DNA of 58,598 bases from a virus. Every line of letters starts with the position of its first letter. The first letter of the stretch is position 1. The position numbers and the translations under genes are program-made. The stretch covers positions 1 through 58,598 of the IMG/VR virus record IMGVR_UViG_3300035118_000057. One strand, 5' to 3'. A model generated the notes under the pieces. That model was not told where the DNA came from, searched no databases, and worked only from the letters and a program-made list of their open reading frames with translations. Shown piece by piece: positions 8,409 through 17,929 of the stretch.

Positions 8409-10718
8409 ATGGCCGGACTTTCCGCTGTCACAGGACGGCCGATTGGCACGAGTGTAACAATTCGGCCCGATACGATGACGCCCGCCCCTCCGGGCGGCGC
8501 GGTCGATGCCGGCGATCCCTATGCGGCCTACTCTGACGCACCGCCTGCGCCTCCTAAAGCCGAGAACGATGACGTGTATGCGGCATACTCTGACAAGCCT
8601 CCACCGAAGAAGGAAGCTCCCTCCCGCGAGATTGGCCCTGGCGAGGCGGCTGGCCGCGGTGCGCTAGAGAGCATTACGTTCGGAGCATATCCGGCCATTG
8701 CCGGAATCATGGGCGCTGGCGGCCTCGACAAGGATGTGAAGGCAAGGTTTGAAAACCCTCACGCTGAGTTAGAAGCTCTGCTGAAGGGGCTCGGCAGGCT
8801 CGGCTACGAGCATCTGATCGCGCCCGCGCTCGGCATCGATGTCGGCGGCACCAAAGGGCTTGTCACGGGTGACAAGACGGGGCCGGCAACGCAGGAGTAT
8901 CGCAAGGCCCGTGAAGCCGCGCTAGCCGAACAACAATCGGCTTTTGAGCAACAGCCAGCGGCGTCCATTGGCGGACAGGTTGCCGGCGCCCTCGCCACGC
9001 CCAGCTTTGGCGCCCTCAAAGGCGTTTCGGCGCTCGGCAAGATAGGACAGGCAGCGAAGTCCGGGGCGATTAGCGGTGGTTTATATGGGGCTGGCACGGC
9101 CATCGGCGAAGGCAAGGATGCATCCGAAATCCCATTGGAGGCGGGCAAGGGAGCGGTAACAGGCGGAGTGCTCGGCGGCGCCGGTGGTGCATTGTTGCAA
9201 GGCGCCGGCAAGGTGGCATCGCGCGTCGGCAACGTTTTCCGCGGCGCACGCGATCCTGAAGCGGAAGCGGCCCGAACTATTCTAGGGACGATGACACAAG
9301 ACGCCTCTGCGGGTGGATTAGGCATTGATAGACCCACTTATGAGGCTGCGCAACGCAGCGGTTTGCCGATTACGTGGATGGATGTCGGCGGGCAGGCAAC
9401 ACGTGACGTCGGCCGTGCTGCATCCGATCTTTCGCCTGCCGCGCGAGGCGCTTTGGATGTGGCGACGGCTGGGCGGATAGAGGATCGCCCCGAGCGCATG
9501 CGAAATGTTGTCCATACTGCCATGGGCGGAAGGTTGGATGCTCCGCTAGAGCGGGAAACCCTCGAAAGCCAAGCGCGAGTATACAATAGGCCGAGATACG
9601 AACGAGCCTATGCGATAGGAAATCGCTCAATCACGTTGGATAAAGAGATTACAGAGTCCCCAACCATTGCCAATGCCATGCGCGCCGCAGAAACGAAATG
9701 GAAAGACTGGCAAGTCATAGATGGGATTGGTTCAAAGAACCCTCCTGCAAAGCCAAATCTTCAATTTTGGGATTATGCAGCCCGTGAATTGGCTGGAAAG
9801 GCGCAGGAAGCAAGACGGGCCGGAAATATGCAGGAAGCAGCTCGATATGGGGGGCTAGAACGGCGATTAAAGGACGATCTAGATAAACTGGTTCCAGAGT
9901 TCAAGGATGCTCGTTCTGGTGCGGCATCCTTCTTCAAGGCCCAAGATGCAAGCGAGGCTGGCGAGAAGTTTATTTTGATGAACGCTGATCCGCGCGAGGC
10001 CAGACGTGCGCTTGCGGCAATGAACCCTGCGGAACGCGAATTATTCGCGCGGGGATTTGCCGATAAGCTTGCGGAAGGCGCCATGAATCAAGCCAACACT
10101 CTTGGGACTATCAAAAAGCTCTTCACTACTCCCCGGGCTCGGGAGAAGATTGAGATCGCCGTTGGTCCCGCCAGAGCCAAGGAAATCGAGGTCGCCATGC
10201 GGGCTGAGACCATCGCCCAGCGCAGTAGAGACGCTCTCGGGAATAGTCAGACCGCTCGATATCAACAGATGATTCAAGCTCTCAAGACTGGTGGTGGGCA
10301 TGGTGTCGCTGGCGGACTCGGTGTTGGTGCTGTCGGTGCCTTTGAAGCAGTCAAGGAGCAAGACTGGGACCCAAAAGCTCTCATCGGCGGGGCTCTCATC
10401 GCTGGCGGGCTCAGGTATGGGGCTCATAAAGTCGACACGAAAGTCTTTCGGGCCATCGGTGAAATGCTCGCTGCCGACCCCGCGGCAAACCCTGAGATGT
10501 TCAGGAAAGGCGTCCGCGCTGTCGCCCGGTCCCCGCAGTTGTTTAACGCTCTGCGTAATGGCACGGAAGTGGGGACGAGGGTCGCGGCGCACGATATCGG
10601 GTTCGGACGGGTCGCTGCCGGTACGGCAGCAGCGTTGGACTATATAATGGCGGAAGAAGAGGCCCACCACCATCCCCAGAACGACATAAATCCAATCACC
10701 CAGCCAGGAAACCAGTAG
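8409..10718 (+). CDS. Very large internal virion / ejection-type protein
   Basis: 769 residues. Near the N-terminus a motif is repeated, DPYAAYSDAPPAPPK and DDVYAAYSDKPPPKK, in a Pro-rich linker. A Gly/Ala-rich region at about 190-275 (GAISGGLYGAGTAIGEGKDA, GGVLGGAGGALLQGAG) could insert into or perforate membrane. The rest is charged helix, with another Gly-rich segment near 635-680 (GGGHGVAGGLGVGAVGAFEA). Amphipathic and glycine-zipper-like stretches are typical of podovirus ejection proteins and of large multi-purpose phage proteins. No catalytic motif was recognised. It follows the previous gene without a gap. Confidence 0.65.
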   Translation: MAGLSAVTGRPIGTSVTIRPDTMTPAPPGGAVDAGDPYAAYSDAPPAPPKAENDDVYAAYSDKPPPKKEAPSREIGPGEAAGRGALESITFGAYPAIAGIMGAGGLDKDVKARFENPHAELEALLKGLGRLGYEHLIAPALGIDVGGTKGLVTGDKTGPATQEYRKAREAALAEQQSAFEQQPAASIGGQVAGALATPSFGALKGVSALGKIGQAAKSGAISGGLYGAGTAIGEGKDASEIPLEAGKGAVTGGVLGGAGGALLQGAGKVASRVGNVFRGARDPEAEAARTILGTMTQDASAGGLGIDRPTYEAAQRSGLPITWMDVGGQATRDVGRAASDLSPAARGALDVATAGRIEDRPERMRNVVHTAMGGRLDAPLERETLESQARVYNRPRYERAYAIGNRSITLDKEITESPTIANAMRAAETKWKDWQVIDGIGSKNPPAKPNLQFWDYAARELAGKAQEARRAGNMQEAARYGGLERRLKDDLDKLVPEFKDARSGAASFFKAQDASEAGEKFILMNADPREARRALAAMNPAERELFARGFADKLAEGAMNQANTLGTIKKLFTTPRAREKIEIAVGPARAKEIEVAMRAETIAQRSRDALGNSQTARYQQMIQALKTGGGHGVAGGLGVGAVGAFEAVKEQDWDPKALIGGALIAGGLRYGAHKVDTKVFRAIGEMLAADPAANPEMFRKGVRAVARSPQLFNALRNGTEVGTRVAAHDIGFGRVAAGTAAALDYIMAEEEAHHHPQNDINPITQPGNQ

Positions 10719-10734
10719 ATAGAGAGCCGCCGCA

Positions 10735-11838
10735 ATGAACGCTAAAAAGCTGATCAATCGGGTTCCCCTTCTGGCGCTTTTCTATCTGCTTGGCGCGTCC
10801 TTCGCAAGCGCGCAAGGCACGCTAAACGTAATGCTCACGCAACAATTCTCGTTTTCCGGGTGCAGTACGACCGGCCAAGCATGCGGAACCCCACTTTCTG
10901 GCGGTCTTTTATATTTCTATCAAGTTGGAACGGTGGCAACCCCTCAGAATTCTTTTCAAGACACCGCTTTGACAATTCTTAATCCATGGCCTTTGTCTCT
11001 TGATGCCAATGGCAGAGTTCCTCCATTTTATCTAGCTAATGGTTCTATTCACGTCAGATTGACAGATGCCAGCGGCATCGTTCAATTCGATGTGCCGTCC
11101 ACTTTGGTCATTGGCCCTTCCGGTGGCGGCGGCGGTGGTTCCGGCATTGATCCGACCACGATTGCGTCAACCGGGGACATCAAGTTCCGGGCTACGTCCG
11201 AGACGATAGCGGGATGGGTCAAGCTCAATGGTCTTACGGTTGGATCGGGTTCGTCTGGAGCTACTGGTCGCGCCAATGCGGATACACAACAGCTTTTCAC
11301 GCATTTATGGGTTAACTGTCCTAACGCCCACTGTCCGGTAAGTGGAGGACGTGGCGGCACAGCGGCGGGTGACTTCAATGCCAACAAGACAATTACGGTC
11401 CTAGACTTGCGTGGCAGAGCCCCCTGGGGGCTTGATGACATGGGAGCTTCTGCCTCTGGGCGTCTTCCTGCCGGTAACGTGACAAGCGGCAGCGGCGATA
11501 CAGCGATTACTCCCAATGCGACAGGTGGCGAAGCAAATCACGTTCTTACTACAGCCGAGATGGCAGCTCATCAGCATAATGTATATTTTTCTGATCCAGG
11601 GCATACGCATCAATTTGCTGCGGCAGCGTTAGGGCAGCCGGGCGGAACAGATTTTTCCAGTGCTCCAGGAAATCTTTTATCAAATATAACTTCGTCAACT
11701 GGTGCCAATAATTCTGTAGTTGGATGGGTTGGAAGTTCCCCAGGTACAAATGATTCCTTGACAGGTGGGGTGGGTAGCAATTCACCGCACAACAATATGT
11801 CCCCGTTCATCCTCGGAAGCTGGTACATGAAATTATAG
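10735..11838 (+). CDS. Tail fibre with signal peptide, head-binding-like domain and collar domain
   Basis: 367 residues. Residues 1-27 form a strong signal peptide (MNAKKLINRVPLLALFYLLG, then ASFASAQ). Residues about 30-125 resemble the tailspike head-binding fold: GGLLYFYQVGTVATPQNSF, LDANGRVPPFYLANGSIHVR. A Gly-rich hinge (GGGGGGSG) leads to a phage tail-collar domain from about 150: GWVKLNGLTVG, VLDLRGRAPWGLDDMG, HQHNVYFSDPGHTHQF, and a C-terminal SPFILGSWYMKL. The collar domain forms trimeric receptor-binding tips. An export signal ahead of a virion domain is odd; see findings. Confidence 0.85.
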   Translation: MNAKKLINRVPLLALFYLLGASFASAQGTLNVMLTQQFSFSGCSTTGQACGTPLSGGLLYFYQVGTVATPQNSFQDTALTILNPWPLSLDANGRVPPFYLANGSIHVRLTDASGIVQFDVPSTLVIGPSGGGGGGSGIDPTTIASTGDIKFRATSETIAGWVKLNGLTVGSGSSGATGRANADTQQLFTHLWVNCPNAHCPVSGGRGGTAAGDFNANKTITVLDLRGRAPWGLDDMGASASGRLPAGNVTSGSGDTAITPNATGGEANHVLTTAEMAAHQHNVYFSDPGHTHQFAAAALGQPGGTDFSSAPGNLLSNITSSTGANNSVVGWVGSSPGTNDSLTGGVGSNSPHNNMSPFILGSWYMKL

Positions 11839-11846
11839 GTTGTGAG

Positions 11847-12566
11847 ATGTACATCTTTCCTGTCCAGCTTCAGACGTTCAGCAATAGAGAAGACTGTCTC
11901 TTGACTGTGTCGATCTTTGATGACGACACAGGTCAGGCGGTCGATCTGGATTTCACCACAGTAGCAAATATGTTGCCGTTTACAGCAGCGGCATGGACGG
12001 TGACGGATGGTGCGATTGTCACGACGTCGGCAACCTCGATCACTATCCCGGTCTATCCGATTGGCAACCAGCTTTCCGCGCTATCGCTGACGGTCGGGAC
12101 TGGGCTCGCCATCGCTGCCGGCGATCCCATCAGAATACAGGACACGGCAACCGGCCTGAATTTCCTCACCGGCTATGTGCTGTCCTACACCTCGTCCAAC
12201 GGTGCGCTATCGGTCCAGATCGGATGCACGTTCGACTTCGAGATCAGGCGCACTGGGCCCCGGTTCACGACCGGTGGCTACACGCCATATTTCGATTTCG
12301 GGGTGCCTGATGAGTACGGGCCTATCTTGCAGGCTCAACTCGGCACTGGCATCCAGATCATCGATGTGGGGATCATACAAATCCTGATCCCGGCTGCGAC
12401 GTTCCAAAAGCTGCGTGGCGGCACTTATCAGGCGGCGCTCATCATGTCGGACTCGGTCAATACCCGGCAGGTGTTCGTTGCCAATCTCCCGGTTGCCCAT
12501 GGCGGCGTAGGCAAGGTGCCGATTGCGAACGCCTCTGCTAACCCATACAATCCGAACATCTTTTGA
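11847..12566 (+). CDS. Tail-fibre-associated protein, unknown
   Basis: 239 residues without a signal peptide, predicted nearly all beta: FPVQLQTFSNREDCLLTVSI, then a Thr/Val-rich middle and ALIMSDSVNTRQVFVANLPV. It resembles baseplate or fibre accessory proteins in strand-rich composition and starts 9 bases after the collar fibre gene. No family recognised. Confidence 0.65.
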   Translation: MYIFPVQLQTFSNREDCLLTVSIFDDDTGQAVDLDFTTVANMLPFTAAAWTVTDGAIVTTSATSITIPVYPIGNQLSALSLTVGTGLAIAAGDPIRIQDTATGLNFLTGYVLSYTSSNGALSVQIGCTFDFEIRRTGPRFTTGGYTPYFDFGVPDEYGPILQAQLGTGIQIIDVGIIQILIPAATFQKLRGGTYQAALIMSDSVNTRQVFVANLPVAHGGVGKVPIANASANPYNPNIF

Positions 12567-12578
12567 TCGGAACAGCCG

Positions 12579-13157
12579 ATGACGCTGCCAGCAAATATCC
12601 GGGTCAATACAGGGGTTCCCTTCCCGTCTCTCGTGACGAGTACGGCGCCTGTTACCATCACTAAGAAGAACGGTATATGGACGGCGGGGCTCTCCTTTAA
12701 TGTGATTGGTCAGCAAATCCCGCCTCTACAGGATTATCCAACGGATTATTTATTGTTGTTTGATGCAAATCGACAGACATTCTTCAAGATGTCTCTGGCT
12801 ACATTGATTTCTAATATTGTTCCACAAAATGTCCCTCCCATCCGCATGGCAGCATCCAATCCGACGATTGCTGCAACAAATTCCGATGTAGAGATAGGCG
12901 TCGATACTAGAACAACGTCTGTATCTGTTACGTTGCCAAGTGCTGCCTCGTGGGCATTGTCAAACCAAAACGGCGTATCGCTTACCTTGGTAGACATATT
13001 TGGAAATTCACTAGCAAATAACATAACCCCAGTTCTTAATGGAGGAGATATATTCTACTATGCTGGCGTACCTAAAGTTCAAGCCGACTATGGAGTATTG
13101 GGACTTAGGCCCGCCGGATCGCCTATAAACGGATGGTACATAAAAGGAATAGACTGA
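12579..13157 (+). CDS. Tail-fibre-associated protein, unknown
   Basis: 192 residues, beta-rich, no signal peptide. It contains LPSAASWALSNQNGVSLTLV and NNITPVLNGGDIFYYAGVP and closes with PINGWYIKGID; similar endings (…WYIKG) occur in small beta-sandwich fibre-tip proteins that follow phage fibre genes. The stop overlaps the next ATG (CTGATGC), so it is coupled to the large fibre. Confidence 0.65.
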   Translation: MTLPANIRVNTGVPFPSLVTSTAPVTITKKNGIWTAGLSFNVIGQQIPPLQDYPTDYLLLFDANRQTFFKMSLATLISNIVPQNVPPIRMAASNPTIAATNSDVEIGVDTRTTSVSVTLPSAASWALSNQNGVSLTLVDIFGNSLANNITPVLNGGDIFYYAGVPKVQADYGVLGLRPAGSPINGWYIKGID

Positions 13158-15757
13158 TGCTTAGGGTTATTCTTGCTTCCATTCTTGCGGCAGTTTGTAC
13201 GACTGCTACATACGCACAGTCATCTGCCGTATTGCCCGGGAATTCCGTGTGGGGAAATCCGACCGGCGCCCGTGCTCAGGCAAAGCCGATGTTGCTGGCC
13301 AATCCGCCCTTTGCTCCAAGCGCAACAGTGGATACGACGAACGCCGCCAACATCACGAGCGGGATATTGCCTATCCCTCGACTGTCTGGCTCCTACACTG
13401 GCATCACGGGCACCGGAACGCTTGTGGCAGGGGCGACTGGGGCAGGCTTCACGGTCGATCTAGGAACATCCACCGTGCTCGGGGTTCTGACTGTTCCCAA
13501 TGGCGGAACCGGAGCTGCGACATTTACGCCCAACCTTCCACTGATCGGCAACGGTGCAAGCGCGATTGCGCAAGGTAGCAGTAGCGGCAACACCACTAAA
13601 TTTGCGACAGTAACCGGAGCCTTTACGCCGGGCGATTGCGTCAGCATTGATGCGAGTGGGAATGTCGTGGCGGCCGGCGGCGCGTGTACGACAGGCGGCG
13701 GCGGCGGCACGGTTGCGGCGTCCACGATTGGGCAGGTTCCAGTCTACACAGCGGCTACGACGGTCACGGGCAATCCTGCGCTCACCTCTAGTGCCGGCGC
13801 TCTGACGGTCGGCGTTCCCAACACAACGCTCGGAACGATCACGCTCGAGGGCAATGCTAGCGGTGCTGTGACGATCCAGCCGCAGGCGGTAGCAGGGGGG
13901 TGGAATTTTAATCTACCGACTAGCGCGGGAACCGCGGGACAGGTGCTGACTTCGCAAGGTGGCGGATCAACCGCGATGACGTGGACGAGCGTCAGCGGTG
14001 CCTCTGGCGTCGTCAGTGCCGGCTCGATCAATCAATTGGCTTGGTATGCCGCCAATGGCAGCACGGTGTCTGGCCTCGCGACCGCCAACAATGGAACGCT
14101 CGTCACTTCGGCTGGTGGGGTTCCCTCGATCGGCTCGACATTGCCGTCTGCGGTGCAGAGCAACATAACATCGCTTGGTACGATTACTTCAGGGGTGTGG
14201 AACGGCACGGCTATTACAGGGTCGAACATTGCAGCCAATACAGTTACAAACTCCAATCGGGCGCAGATGTCAGCGACTACAACTTCATGCAATTCGACTG
14301 GCTCGACAGCCAATGCTACGGATTGCAGTGTCGCTACGATGCAGACCATGCTTGGTTTGCCAACGGCTTTTTCTGTAACGAGAGCGAATATTCCAACAAC
14401 CAGTTTTCCATCTACATTGAATTCGTTTGTGTCTGCTGGATATGCAACCGCCAACGATAGGGGTGCCGGTTGTATTTACGTGCGTGGCACGAGCGCCAGT
14501 CCCGGAGCTATTCAGGATGCAGGAAGTAATTATTGGGGATTACCTATTGGAAAAGCATATGACGTTGGTTGCTTTGGCGCAAAAATGGACGGAATCACAA
14601 ATGACACGGTGGCCGTTCAGGCGGCATTGAATGCTCCCCCTACTGGAGCCGGAACGACAAGACTTGTAACCTTTCCCGGTGGCACAACAATCCTGGATTC
14701 GGTTGTCATTCCGTCCAATACAACAGTGCGCGGCAGTGGCAAGACGGTGATACAAGCCGGCGCTACCACTACACAGATATTCATTATTACGGATGCGGTG
14801 GAAATAATCAATGTTCTTATAGAAGATTTTCATTTTGTTTCCTCGACCGGAGAGACAGGAGTACAAACTGCCGGCGCCTTTGTGATATTTAACAATTGTT
14901 ATAATTGTGAGTTGGGAAAGTTTTTTGCAAACGGTGCCTGGGATGTGGTGATTATCGAGGGAACCAACAATTCGAATGTTCGCGTCCATGATGCGTATAT
15001 TTTTGGCACAGTCGATGCCGGAATTACGGTATCCGGAGGAGCTGATCAATATATCCATCACGTAGTAATGAACAATCAACGCCCGCCGGCCGATGCCACT
15101 GGGGGCACCCAGCCTAATTACGGCATCAAGGTGACAAACACCGGAGGACTTTGGGTATCCGATAGCGATATTTCATATTCAGGCAACGGAATTGGTTTGG
15201 TCCCTACGTCAGGTCGGGTTGAAAATGTGTTTATTGGAAACACAGCGATTGACAGCAATAATGGTCAAGGATTGCTCCTGCAACCCACCTCCGGAGCGAA
15301 TGTTTACAGTGTATTTTTAACCAATTCCTGGACCTCTAACTCGCGCGGGTCTGGTATATATAGCGCTTGTTCAGGTGGCGGCACCGTTGACGGTGTAGTA
15401 GCTGTGGGAAATCGCGCTATAAATAACGGAGGCCATGGGGCCGAAATACATTGCGGAAGCCATTACACTTTCAATGGAAGTTCGTGGGTTGGTAATTCCA
15501 ATCCTGGTAATGGTGGCGCTGGTGGAGTTCTAAATGGAATCTCCATATTCAGTGGGGTAAGCCACGTTACGGCCATCAGCAATACATTTGCTGGTTTCGG
15601 GCAGACAAATTTCCAGGCAAATGGCATTGTCATTCAGGGGCCGTCTAACGATTATTATAACATTTATCTCAATGATTGCACGGGTGGATATTCGCTATCA
15701 TGTGTTGCTGACGGCGGAACCGGAACACATAAGAACATCGGATTAAATCTCCCGTGA
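13157..15757 (+). CDS. Tail fibre/spike with beta-helix (pectate-lyase-3 type), exported
   Basis: 866 residues. Residues 1-22 are a clear signal peptide (MLRVILASILAAVCTTATYA|Q). Residues 30-410 are low-complexity fibre sequence with repeated VPNGGTGAATF-like motifs typical of phage shafts. From about 468, YDVGCFGAKMDGITNDTVAV marks the start of a pectate-lyase-3 right-handed beta-helix, which runs to the end with the expected Asn/Gly-rich rungs (DSNNGQGLLLQPTSGANVYS). Such helices are often polysaccharide depolymerases, but catalytic residues cannot be assigned by eye. The start overlaps the previous stop. Confidence 0.8.
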   Translation: MLRVILASILAAVCTTATYAQSSAVLPGNSVWGNPTGARAQAKPMLLANPPFAPSATVDTTNAANITSGILPIPRLSGSYTGITGTGTLVAGATGAGFTVDLGTSTVLGVLTVPNGGTGAATFTPNLPLIGNGASAIAQGSSSGNTTKFATVTGAFTPGDCVSIDASGNVVAAGGACTTGGGGGTVAASTIGQVPVYTAATTVTGNPALTSSAGALTVGVPNTTLGTITLEGNASGAVTIQPQAVAGGWNFNLPTSAGTAGQVLTSQGGGSTAMTWTSVSGASGVVSAGSINQLAWYAANGSTVSGLATANNGTLVTSAGGVPSIGSTLPSAVQSNITSLGTITSGVWNGTAITGSNIAANTVTNSNRAQMSATTTSCNSTGSTANATDCSVATMQTMLGLPTAFSVTRANIPTTSFPSTLNSFVSAGYATANDRGAGCIYVRGTSASPGAIQDAGSNYWGLPIGKAYDVGCFGAKMDGITNDTVAVQAALNAPPTGAGTTRLVTFPGGTTILDSVVIPSNTTVRGSGKTVIQAGATTTQIFIITDAVEIINVLIEDFHFVSSTGETGVQTAGAFVIFNNCYNCELGKFFANGAWDVVIIEGTNNSNVRVHDAYIFGTVDAGITVSGGADQYIHHVVMNNQRPPADATGGTQPNYGIKVTNTGGLWVSDSDISYSGNGIGLVPTSGRVENVFIGNTAIDSNNGQGLLLQPTSGANVYSVFLTNSWTSNSRGSGIYSACSGGGTVDGVVAVGNRAINNGGHGAEIHCGSHYTFNGSSWVGNSNPGNGGAGGVLNGISIFSGVSHVTAISNTFAGFGQTNFQANGIVIQGPSNDYYNIYLNDCTGGYSLSCVADGGTGTHKNIGLNLP

Positions 15758-17115
15758 CCGATCCTCTTGATGTAATGCGGCAGATCACCGGCACTACCGA
15801 GGCCTCGGCTAATAGCACGATTGTAAGTTGGGCCAAGAAGGTCGGCGAGCTATTTCCCGACATGGCGTCGTATTGTGCCAACTATACCAGCAGCACGATT
15901 GCGTGGTGCGGCGAGTCGATGGGCTACTGCATGGCGATGTGCGGCATTCGGCCGCCATACAATCCGTCCGATGATACCGGGAGCTTCTTCTACGCGCTTT
16001 CGTGGCGAGGTTTTGGCACCCCTGTCTCTTCCCCGCAGCCCGGCGATGTGCTGGTGTTTGCGTGGTCCGGTGGCGGTCATCACGTCACGTTTTACGAGAG
16101 TACGCAGGGGTCTTCCTACGTATGCCGCGGGGGGAACCAGAGCGATTCGGTTCGACTTTCGACTTTCCCGGCCTCGAGCTGCATTGCCATACGGAGGCCG
16201 CCGGCCGTTTCGGCAATACCTGTAACTGCGCCAATCGGAGCGCCGGTGACGATGCATAGCGGCATTACTGCCACGATGTTCGGCGGTTCGTCCGATCCGA
16301 ACACATCTGCCTATGATGGCCACGTCATCACGGACACCGAGCTCGGCGTCGCGCTGCCCTATCACTTCAAGGGCGCGAGGCCTCAGGTCCGCGTCTGGAA
16401 GGATAGCCGTTCGGTCATTTGCTCCATCGTTGACGTCGGGCCCTGGAACACGAACGATCCCTATTGGCAGACCAACGCCCGCCCGCAGGCCGAGAGCGGA
16501 ACCGACATGAGCGGCCGGCACACCAATCTCGCTGGCATCGACCTGACGCCCGCCGCAGCCAAGATACTTGGCATAGACGGCAAGGGCATCGTGAGTTGGG
16601 AATTCGTAGACGACACGCCCGCACAGAAGGAGCCAACACCCGTGGCACAAATCGACATCAACGCTATTTTGGCGGCGATCCAGCCGCAAATCCAGGCTCT
16701 CATCCAGCAGGCTGTCGCCCAAGCGGCGGCGAATGCTGCACCCCCTGCGGCGTCCGTCCCGGTGGTCATCGCCCCGCCGCCGATTGTCGCACCCACGGCG
16801 CCTGTACAGATCACCATGGCCAGCACGATCGCGCATATCGAGCCGGTGCTGACGCTATTCAACAAGTCTATCGCCGGCTTCATTCCGCCGCCCTATAACC
16901 TTATCCCGTTGGGATTGGCAGGGGTTGGCCACATCATCGCGGCAAGCAGCGGACAAGTTCAAGCGACGCCGGATAGCATCGGACAGGCGGTCAACGATAT
17001 CGCCCAGGCCGGTCTCGGCGGCCTTCATGCTGGCGGCATCAATCTTCCTCCCTGGCTCACGGCCGTTCTCGGAGCGCTACATCCGGTCGCCACAGTCGAT
17101 CCGGCTGCCAAATGA
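15754..17115 (+). CDS. Endolysin: CHAP-like amidase/peptidase plus RlpA-like domain
   Basis: 453 residues with a GTG start overlapping the previous stop (GTGA). Residues about 1-150 resemble the CHAP/TIGR02594 family: WCGESMGYCMAMCG with likely nucleophile Cys52, QPGDVLVFAWSGGGHHVTFY with His109/110. Residues about 165-285 look like an RlpA-like double-psi beta-barrel (GITATMFGGSSDPNTSAYDG, VICSIVDVGPWNTNDPYWQT), a fold of lytic transglycosylases acting on denuded glycan. The C-terminal part is Pro/Ala-rich with hydrophobic stretches (FIPPPYNLIPLGLAGVGHII). It heads a run of small membrane proteins, the lysis cassette. Confidence 0.85.
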   Translation: MTDPLDVMRQITGTTEASANSTIVSWAKKVGELFPDMASYCANYTSSTIAWCGESMGYCMAMCGIRPPYNPSDDTGSFFYALSWRGFGTPVSSPQPGDVLVFAWSGGGHHVTFYESTQGSSYVCRGGNQSDSVRLSTFPASSCIAIRRPPAVSAIPVTAPIGAPVTMHSGITATMFGGSSDPNTSAYDGHVITDTELGVALPYHFKGARPQVRVWKDSRSVICSIVDVGPWNTNDPYWQTNARPQAESGTDMSGRHTNLAGIDLTPAAAKILGIDGKGIVSWEFVDDTPAQKEPTPVAQIDINAILAAIQPQIQALIQQAVAQAAANAAPPAASVPVVIAPPPIVAPTAPVQITMASTIAHIEPVLTLFNKSIAGFIPPPYNLIPLGLAGVGHIIAASSGQVQATPDSIGQAVNDIAQAGLGGLHAGGINLPPWLTAVLGALHPVATVDPAAK

Positions 17116-17327
17116 GCCTGTACTGGACCATGCTCTTTGTGGGCTTTGCGGTCCTCGCGATCGCGGGCGAGACATATGCCCTGCAGACCAATCGGACCAC
17201 GATGAGCCGGTACATCTGGAACGCCAGCAAGGCATTCCCCCCGCTGCCGCTATTCGTTGGCTTGGTCGCTGGGTTCTTGTTCTGTCATTTCTTTTGGGGC
17301 GGAATAGTGTACTTTGCTCCCCCATGA
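17112..17327 (+). CDS. Small two-helix membrane protein, holin candidate
   Basis: 71 residues with two predicted membrane helices: MLFVGFAVLAIAGETYAL and FVGLVAGFLFCHFFWGGIVY. It overlaps the endolysin stop by 4 bases (ATGAG), as many lysis genes do. A class II-like holin or a lysis regulator fits, but any of several neighbours could be the holin. Confidence 0.65.
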   Translation: MSLYWTMLFVGFAVLAIAGETYALQTNRTTMSRYIWNASKAFPPLPLFVGLVAGFLFCHFFWGGIVYFAPP

Positions 17328-17497
17328 CTATGCCGGATCACAACAATGAACTCAGAGAGCGCTTGCATCGCGTCGAGGTGAAATTGGAGAACTTGACTAT
17401 TGTGGTTGCGCGGGGGCGTGGCATTTTGATCACAATAGGTGTTATCTTTGGGGCGGTTGCAGGTTCGCTGCTATCTTGGGTATTGCGCAACAATTGA
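17324..17497 (+). CDS. Small membrane protein, haemolysin XhlA-like topology
   Basis: 57 residues: an N-terminal amphipathic coiled helix (ELRERLHRVEVKLENLTIVV) followed by one membrane helix (GILITIGVIFGAVAGSLLSW) and a short basic tail. This is the plan of XhlA-type lysis-associated proteins. Start overlaps the preceding stop (ATGA). Confidence 0.65.
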   Translation: MTMPDHNNELRERLHRVEVKLENLTIVVARGRGILITIGVIFGAVAGSLLSWVLRNN

Positions 17498-17508
17498 AAG
17501 GATACCTC

Positions 17509-17874
17509 ATGGCCACCGATACTCGCTCTCCTATCCCCCTAGATATGATTGGCGGCATCCTGCGTGCCGTCGTGCCGCCAGCGCTCGCTTATGTGGTCGC
17601 CAAAGGATGGATTCCGCAGGAGTCGGTGGGCGATGTTCTGGCGGCATTGTCGGCTGTCGGGGCGGCTATCTGGTCGGTCTACAATAAGACCGACTCATCG
17701 AAGATCGCCGCGGTGGAGGCCATTCCGGATGTGTCGAAGATCGTTGCCGTGGCTTCGCCAAATCCCGATGGAGCTGTTGCGGCGGCAGCGGATGATCCAA
17801 GCCGGCCGAAGGTTATCAACTCCGCCATGCCGTCTTCGGCCGCAACCGCGGCCAGCCGTAGGGTGACGATATGA
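17509..17874 (+). CDS. Putative holin (Pam3-gp28-like)
   Basis: 121 residues. A hydrophobic N-terminal half (GGILRAVVPPALAYVVAKGW, DVLAALSAVGAAIWSVYNKT) resembles the Pam3-gp28 family of putative holins, followed by an Ala/Ser/Pro-rich soluble tail. AAAGGATACCTC precedes the ATG. Family assignment is by pattern memory. Confidence 0.65.
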   Translation: MATDTRSPIPLDMIGGILRAVVPPALAYVVAKGWIPQESVGDVLAALSAVGAAIWSVYNKTDSSKIAAVEAIPDVSKIVAVASPNPDGAVAAAADDPSRPKVINSAMPSSAATAASRRVTI

Positions 17875-17884
17875 GCCAACCTCA

Positions 17885-17915
17885 TCGAATTGCAGGTGCC
17901 GGGCACGTTCATCGG
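17885..17915. repeat. 31-bp direct repeat, copy 1 (lysis region)
   Basis: Exact match to 18048-18078, starting TCGAATTGCAGGTGCC. Further similarity (CAACCTCAT) lies just upstream of both copies, separated by a 5-base length difference. Copy 1 is in the gap after the putative holin gene and copy 2 inside the next gene, so copy 1 looks like a partial duplicate. Confidence 0.95.
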
Positions 17916-17929
17916 AGCGGGATAAGGTG

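Noticed and set aside
10041-10757. 238-codon open frame on the minus strand with a hydrophobic N-terminus
   Set aside because: Lies entirely antisense to the 769-residue ejection-type gene and the next gene start; hydrophobic stretch comes from complement of hydrophilic codons; no ribosome site.
15850-16836. 328-codon minus-strand frame opposite the endolysin
   Set aside because: Arg/His-rich antisense shadow of a gene with clear domains.
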